The notes beneath the pieces are model-generated. The model had not been told where the DNA came from. It worked only from the letters and a program-made list of their open reading frames with translations, and made no database searches. The translations under genes and the position numbers were made by a program. From NCBI GenBank assembly GCA_964036195.1, contig OZ038456.1, positions 9,796,001 to 9,860,000 of the forward strand: a DNA stretch of 64,000 nucleotides, in the 5' to 3' direction. Numbering within the stretch: the stretch's first letter is position 1; each line of letters starts with the position of its first letter. This document shows, piece by piece, positions 58,190-64,000 of this stretch. The DNA is from Sphaerolaimus hirsutus. Lineage: Eukaryota > Nematoda > Chromadorea > Monhysterida > Sphaerolaimidae.

Positions 58190-59167
58190 CCGTATTTGCT
58201 TGAATAGTTCCCCCTTGAATAATTCCCCCTCGAATAATCCTCCCCCTGTAAGACACGTGAGGAAAAAATAATTCCCCCCTTGAATAATCCCCCCCCCCTG
58301 TAAGACACTTGAGGAAAAAATAATTCCCCCCTTGAATAATCCCCGCCACATATGGACTAAAAACAGATCATAGGTAAATACATGTGTATGTTGTGTGTAG
58401 GGTGTCAACAAAAACTTTTTGGCGGAAAACGGAAACGGAAATTTTTTTGCACTTGCCGGAAAACGGAAACGGAAACGGAAAAATTTTTTCACTTGCCGGA
58501 AAACGGAAAACGGAAAAATGAAAGGCCGGAAAACGGAAACGGAAACGGAAAAATTTGCCAAATATATGCCGGAAACGGAAAAAAATTGCTGAAATGTTGC
58601 CGAAAACGGAAAAAAATTTGCAGAAATTTTGCTAAAAATGGGAAAAATTCAGATAATTGAGAGCCTGCATGCATGTTTACCAGTTTGGCTGAAACAGAAA
58701 ACAAAAAAATGAGCTGGAAAGTGAAAAAAGTTGGAAAAACAGATAATTGAACCGGAAAATGGAAAAAAGGCAGAAAAACCAAAAATTTAGCCGGAAAACA
58801 GAAAATGAGCCGGAAAAACGGAAACGGAAACGGAAAAAAAGTTTAGCAGCCGGAAAACGGAAACGGAAACGGAAAAAAATTTGCCTGCGGAAAGCGGAAA
58901 CGGAAAACGGAAAGTTGACACCCTAATACCATCTACGTACTAATATTAGTCTACAGAACCTTATAAATGGCGGTTTTTGTTGCATTTTTCGACGTCTGCG
59001 TACGTTTCAGACGACAATTTCGTACTTGGTTTTCAAAAAAAAATTTGTGAAATAATAACCCCCCCCCTCGAAATACCCCCCCCCCCCCCTCGTTTAACCC
59101 CCCCCCCCCCTCTCGGGACCACTATGAAACAATCACCCCCCGGGGGGTATTTCGAGGAAATACGGTA
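58190..59167. mobile_element. Chimeric MITE carrying hAT-like copy D
   Basis: The left end TACCGTATTTGCTTGAATAG belongs to the CTTGAATAATTCC subtype (compare 18835). The right end GGGTATTTCGAGGAAATACG belongs to the CCTCGAAATACC subtype (compare 47017). They meet across the hAT-like element at 58398-58925, whose flanks do not match each other. Confidence 0.75.
58398..58925. mobile_element. hAT-like TAGGGTGTCAA element, copy D (no capture)
   Basis: TAGGGTGTCAACAAAAACT ... AAAGTTGACACCCTA with CGGAAACGGAAA arrays. No TSD: the left flank is TGTTGTGTG, the right is ATACCATCTACG. Same interior as copy C, including TTACCAGTTTGGCTGAAACA. Confidence 0.75.
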
Positions 59168-59429
59168 GATACCCAACCTCAATACCTGAACCCAAACCTG
59201 ATATGCACAAAATTTTTGAAATCAGTCACCAATACCCAACCCAAACGTTTTTGGAGCTGATACCCAATACCCAAACACCTGAAAGTTTTTTACTTCCCAA
59301 CCCTAGTTGCATATTTGTCCTATGGAGCTTCCTTACCTAATCAACAGAGAACAAATACCCCTGACAACAACTGAAAACGACAATAAAGATATAATTGACC
59401 TCATGATTTTGTGATTGATAGCATTGTAC

Positions 59430-59524
59430 TGAAATTCATCTTTTTTTGAACAGAACATTCTGATGCCATTCAGCGCAGTGTCATCAGCAGTGCCTCGATC
59501 TGCCTCTACAAGCAACTGAAATCC
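59430..59524 (-). CDS. Exon of a VMO-I (vitelline membrane outer layer) domain protein
   Basis: Between acceptor AAATTTCAG and a donor at CA/GTACAATGC, 95 nt encode GFQLLVEADRG then TADDTALNGIRMFCSKKDEF. The DDTALNGIR-x-x-C strand is characteristic of VMO-I beta-prism repeats, found in secreted egg-coat and mucosal proteins. The other exons of the gene were not found. A TIR element (59541-60182) begins 16 bp upstream of the acceptor. Confidence 0.6.
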
Positions 59525-59540
59525 CTGAAATTTGATAATT

Positions 59541-60182
59541 GAGGCGTCTAATTCTAAAAGTCGACAAGTCCACAAAATGTGATTTCGAGTAAATCGCATT
59601 TTAAGTTTCCGAGCCAATTCCAGGCCCGTGGTGCATGTCCAATTTGGCTCTCTCATGCTTTTCATAAAGTTCCATATGTTGACAATAAAGTGTCAAATTT
59701 TCAGCCCCTAATCTCCACGTATATGTGAAAAATGGGGTGTCCATAAAATTCCATTCGGTCAGAGCAAAACTGTTTCGGGGAGGGAAATGGACTTGTCGAC
59801 TTCTTGCACGCGAGAACAGTTTTGTTCCCGGGGAAGCCGAGGCTGCCTTATGGGAAAATTATGCACTTGTCGCCTTTTAGAAATCGGTGCCCATAGTGGA
59901 CTTATCACATTTCTTGCGTTTTTTTCCCATCAAAAAAAGAATCGGAGGATGGACTTGTCGCCGTCTAGCCCAAAACTAAGTGGACTTGACGACTTCTTGC
60001 CCAAAATTTTTGCATTTTTCCCCAAAAATGTCGAATTTGGCACTTTGCCATATGGGCATGTGAGGTCAAAAAATTTATGGAAAATGATGAAAAATGTGCA
60101 GAAGTAGCCCCAGATGACGTTTCCGGGCCTAACTCGAAATTTTCATATTTTGGACTTGTCGACTTTTAGAATTGGACGCCTC
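59541..60182. mobile_element. TIR element with GAGGCGTCTAATTCTAAAAG ends
   Basis: Left GAGGCGTCTAATTCTAAAAG and right inverse ending GGACGCCTC. AATT lies on both flanks. Words like GGACTTGTCGACTTCTTGC recur at least five times in the right half. 642 bp, no transposase. Confidence 0.7.
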
Positions 60183-60348
60183 AATTATATCTGAATAAAC
60201 AACTTGAATTCAACACAGTAAACTGTGAGTGACCTTCATGTAGGTACCATATTTTTATCAAATAATTCACATGGGAAGCTATTTTTCCATCAAACTGTTT
60301 TGATGGGAAACTATTCAAGGGAAGTAATTATTCAAGGGGGTTCATGAC

Positions 60349-61232
60349 TAGTGATGGAATGGTGCCATGGCGCTGGCGCCATTTGAGGGCGCCAAAGGGC
60401 GCCGCGCCATGGCGCCCTTGGCGCTTGGCGCCCTTTTTCCGTGGCGCCCTTGGCGCCTGGCGCCCTGCTTTAAAAGGGCGCCAAAAAGGCGCCAGCAGGG
60501 TTTCAAGGTGAGTGCTGTGTAAATGAAATAAAATAATGAAAAATGCATCTGTGGATGATCTAAATTCGTCAGAAAAATGGACGAAGTGGTGTGAGTCGGT
60601 GGAAATCTTTCGTCCAACGTTTCATCAGATGTGTCTGACGGATCAGAAGACAAGAGTGATGGACCGTCGAACTTGCAAAATTATAAAAAAAGGATTCAAA
60701 TCGTTGCAATTCCGTTTTTGTCCATTTCAGGGAAATATTGATTGAAAAAGCCTATTTGAAGTGAATGGATTGTTATCAAATGACAATTTCCATTGTGTTT
60801 GAATTCGTCATGTGGATTTTATTGAAAAATTTTTATGTTGCCAGATGTGTTTTTGTTCATTACATCCTGAAGAACGCGAATTAAGACGTGAATGCGTGTA
60901 CCACCGTGCTGTAGAAACATTTTTAGCACAAGCAGGGTGTTGTAGGCACTTATTTTTCCTGGCGCCCTTGGCGCCTGGCATCCTATTTTCCAAATGGCGC
61001 CATGGCGCCCTTGGCACTTGGCGCCCTCTATCCGTGGCGCCCTTGGCGCCTGGCGCCCTTTTTCTGTGGCGCCCTTGGCGCTTGGCGCCCACTTTCCGAA
61101 TGGCGCCATGGCGCCCTTGGCGCCTGGCGCCCTTTTTCTGTGGCGCCCTTGGCGCTTGGCGCCCACTTTCCGAATGGCGCCATGGCGCCCTTGGCGCCTG
61201 GCGCCATTTTTTCTGGCGCTTTTCCATCACTA
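60349..61232. mobile_element. hAT-like element with GGCGCC subterminal arrays
   Basis: TAGTGATGGAATGG ... CTTTTCCATCACTA with perfect 8-bp TSD TTCATGAC (60341-60348 and 61233-61240). Both subterminal regions (60360-60500 and 60960-61225) are dense GGCGCC arrays in opposite relative order. The centre (60500-60950) is unique, with a 69-codon frame at 60536-60745 and a Cys/His-containing frame near 60830-60940 that I cannot assign. Confidence 0.85.
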
Positions 61233-61240
61233 TTCATGAC

Positions 61241-62475
61241 TACTTTGTACCTCTGTCATTAGTCATGCATGTGGTGCGGGTTTTGCGTTTCATGTGATGG
61301 GAAATATTCTTTAAAAAGTTCAAATTTTTACCATTGTTAGCTGCTTACTTTTTAAATATGATTTTTTACAAAGAAATAGTTATTATCGATTTTTTTCAAA
61401 TTGAAAATTGTAAAAATTTAGTTTTATTCGAAAACGGATAAATCAAAATACCTTGAGAATTTATGCGTATTGCTCACAAATATTCCAGGTCAACTCAAAT
61501 CACCACTTTCGAATATTTGTCATTTTCAAAGTTACAAAAAAAAATTAGAAAAAAAAATCAAAACCCATTTCAATTTTTCATTGCCATCTTTTTCAATGTA
61601 GCTGAGGTCCGTGCCGGGTTCGAGTGAAGCTTGTTGCCCGCCTTGGCGTGTATCGATTTTATTCTTATGTGTATTCCATTTATTTTTCACCCCCGCTTTT
61701 CATGTGCACTCATTGTGGGATGTATTGTACGTGTGTATTTTTATACAAATACATTTTGCGTCTACACACACTAGTTTTCAGACCGAAATTTAGAAAACTC
61801 ATGAACCAGCTTTAAATGAATTTGAGTTGACCGAAATGGATTATTTTTAATCCCCATCAAATGTAGTTGACGGCCAACTCATTGTGGTTAAATAAATGCG
61901 TTCAAAACTGATTTGTGAGTTTTCAATGTTTCGGTTGAAAACTTGTGTGTGTAGCCTTTGTTTCATTGGTTTGTTCTCTGTAGCTGTGGTGCATTGTAAC
62001 TATCCATTTTCATGGCACTGTTTATTTTTTGTTGTGTGGATCCATTGTTTTATTCTTAGTGGTTGGTTTTGTTGCATGTGATATTTTTGATTCCGAGCGT
62101 GAGAAAAGTAGCTCGCAGGATTACAAATTACATTATTGAAATCATTTTTATACTAATTTAATTCCGATTTTTATCCAATCGTTCTATGATTTCGAGCAAA
62201 GATCTTTTGTATAAAACCAACTTCAATGTTTCTCGCTTGAAGAACGTCAGTGAAAATGGAAAAATGAACGGAAATTTCATTTGTCAGACTGGAAACTTTC
62301 CATTAAAGTCACTTTCTTAATGGAAGTTGACGCAAAGTATAGGTAATTATTTCTGTTTATGTAGTAAGTCCTGTTTATGTGAGCATAAATAATATTTTCA
62401 TTCATTTGCCCCAAGCCTTGTGTTCACGGCTTCACTGGGGGAGGGGAATTAACTTTACGGTATCGCTTTTTGACC
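61241..62475. other. Intergenic, one small MITE
   Basis: AT-rich. 61771-61957 is a CTACACACACTAGTTTTCA palindromic MITE. The rest shows no convincing exon. Confidence 0.55.
61771..61957. mobile_element. CTACACACACTAGTTTTCA MITE
   Basis: Left CTACACACACTAGTTTTCAG, right TTGAAAACTTGTGTGTGTAG, with inverted AACTCATGAACCAGC / ATTTGTGAGTTTTC text. About 187 bp. Confidence 0.65.
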
Positions 62476-63142
62476 TGGGGCCACAAACGACCCTGTAAAA
62501 TGTCTAGTATCACGAAAAGTTTCAAAAGTCATGTGAGACGCCCTGGAACGTGTCAAATGACATTCAAAGTGTCAAATGTCATGTAAAGTGTAAAAGTCAT
62601 CTAAAATGTCAAGTATCACGTAAAGTTTTAAAAGTCATGTGAAATGCCCTTGAAAATGTAAAATAATGTGCAAAGTGTCAAATCTCATGTAAAGTGTAAA
62701 AAGTCGTCTAAAATGTCAACTTATTTTCATCATTTAACCAGTCATTTGACATTTACAGAGCATTTTACATGACTCTTGACACTTTTCATGACATTTAACA
62801 TCTTACAGGTCATTTTACATGACTTTTGACACTTTTCCTGTGATTTTTAAATTTTACATGAATTTGATTTCTTTTCATGACATTTTACATTTTACATGAT
62901 GTTTTACATGATATTTCACACTTGTCATGACATTTACACTTTACAAGTCATTTTCCATGACTTAAAACACTTTTCATGACCTTTTACATTTTACATTTTA
63001 CATGGAATTTTACCTAAATTTTGACACTTTTTTGTTGATTTTTCATTTTTTGACACAATTTTGATCCAGGGAATTTTCCATGAGTGTTAACACTTTGCAT
63101 GGCATTTGACATTTTACATAGTCTGGAATTGGCGCCTGCAGC
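62476..63142. mobile_element. Large degraded family-1 element
   Basis: Left GGGGCCACAAACGACCCTG, right CATAGTCTGGAATTGGCGCC. Hundreds of bases of AAAGTGTCAAATGTCATGTA and inverse. The right end provides GCGCCTGCAG directly before an open frame (63142-63316). Confidence 0.55.
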
Positions 63143-63316
63143 CAGAACTCATTACTGCCCTATCATTTGCCACAGGGGCAATAATATGTAGACTAGCAGC
63201 TAACACGACTGCCACTTTCATGGCCATTTCCCTAATACAACGTGATCCAATAAGCCAGTGCTGTGCCGTACTTCAGATGCAGGGCGCTGTGTATGTGCGC
63301 TTTGAGTGTGCTTGCT
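63142..63316 (+). CDS. Possible terminal exon after family-1 element
   Basis: After CTGCAG the frame reads PELITALSFATGAIICRL .. ATFMAISLIQRDPISQCC and stops at TAA (63314-63316). Balanced composition. No family recognised. It could be the 3' partner of a spliced element, but no upstream exon was found. Confidence 0.25.
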
Positions 63317-63410
63317 AATTTGCATTTTGTGCAGTTGACTTTCTGTGATTATAACATACTGCAATGATGATAGTGTTGAGCAAGTCACATCCACCAGGGG
63401 CAATTGTGTT

Positions 63411-63802
63411 AAGTAATTTTTTAACTTTTACACTGTGTAAACGATGAGTAAACGTAAATTCTAGTATTTTTTACTCAGGGAAAACGTAGAAGCAAGAATT
63501 GTTTTCGATTTTCTGCCTAGGACGACGTATACATGAGTAAACATAAAACTGAGAGTTGTCGCTTTCCCTACCTATTGCGACTTCTATCATTTCCTCTGCC
63601 ATTTTTGCAGCCATTTAAATTCATTTGACTGGTTTTTGCTTTTTATGCACTGCAAGTTTTTGCTCAATTATTTTTTCTGTACTCACATACTTTCACAAAG
63701 TATGCAGTAAGTGAGTACTGGTATTTTTTGAGAGAAAGGAATATTATGGTACTCAAGTATATGTATTTATTGAGTCAACATAAATACGCTTTAACAACTA
63801 TG
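63411..63802. mobile_element. CAGAGTTGTTA-family fragment
   Basis: TAATTTTTTAACTTTTACACTG .. GTACTCACATAC .. CGCTTTAACAACTATG. Right end recognisable, left end degraded. Confidence 0.5.
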
Positions 63803-63862
63803 CTTGGCATCATTTTGCTAATATATTCACCAGTTTTTCATACCACATTTCCACAAAATTAC

Positions 63863-64000
63863 CGTATTACCTCGAAATACCCCCATGGGGGTTTATTATT
63901 TCGCCAGCAAAATTTGAGGGGGGGTTAATTCGAGGGGGGGTTTATTCGAGGGTTTTTTTATTATTTCGTCAGAAATTTTTGTAAGTATTGTACTAAAGAG
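63863..64000. mobile_element. C/G-run MITE running off the window
   Basis: Starts CCGTATTACCTCGAAATACC after TA, with GGTTAATTCGAGGGGGGG repeats. Continues beyond 64000. Confidence 0.6.

Noticed and set aside
60808-61297. Long frames rich in APWRPWRLAPF
   Set aside because: Same GGCGCC array artefact inside a hAT-like element with clear TSD.
61605-61640. Minus-strand text near 61620 resembling an aquaporin NPAR box
   Set aside because: It lies upstream of aquaporin exon 1 and the surrounding frame shows no MIP-family sequence. Chance match.

Overview
The window is AT-rich and very repeat-rich, with short introns, 8-bp target-site duplications (TSDs), Sushi/CCP, kelch, VMO-I and aquaporin coding pieces, and Ty3/Gypsy and BEL/Pao remnants. 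This fits an invertebrate-type metazoan nuclear genome. No species can be named from the sequence, and no tRNA, rRNA, CRISPR or bacterial operon was seen.

Layout. 0-2 kb: minus-strand Gypsy-type gag and LTR remnant. 2-7.6 kb: nested hAT-like elements, one carrying a captured 64-codon ORF. 7.8-10.1 kb: plus-strand secreted-protein gene ending in a CCP domain. 11.8-13.8 kb: hAT-like element carrying a BEL/Pao fragment. 16.7-29.5 kb: plus-strand kelch gene whose 10.6-kb intron holds a decayed Gypsy element. 30-32.6 kb: about 115-bp satellite. 33-48 kb: dense MITE and hAT nests. 48.1-57 kb: minus-strand aquaporin-8-like gene. 59.4 kb: minus-strand VMO-I exon. 60.3-61.2 kb: hAT-like element with GGCGCC arrays. 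62.5 kb to the end: more TIR elements.

Main observation. Three introns in the two plus-strand genes (8223-8379, 9133-9343, 16817-17144) consist of one terminal-inverted-repeat element from splice site to splice site. One end supplies GT and the other CCCCAG. Removing the element restores a continuous, sensible reading frame in phases 2, 0 and 1. They look like introners (intron-generating transposons) from two families, and one family has about ten further copies in the window.

Second theme. hAT-like elements with TAGGGTGTCAA ends carry reverse-transcriptase pieces of retrotransposons. One such copy splits the aquaporin exon just before its first NPA box. Third theme. A MITE superfamily starting CCGTATTT repeats internally the word that follows its terminus, and that word differs between subfamilies. 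All gene models come from reading frames, splice sites and motif recognition alone.
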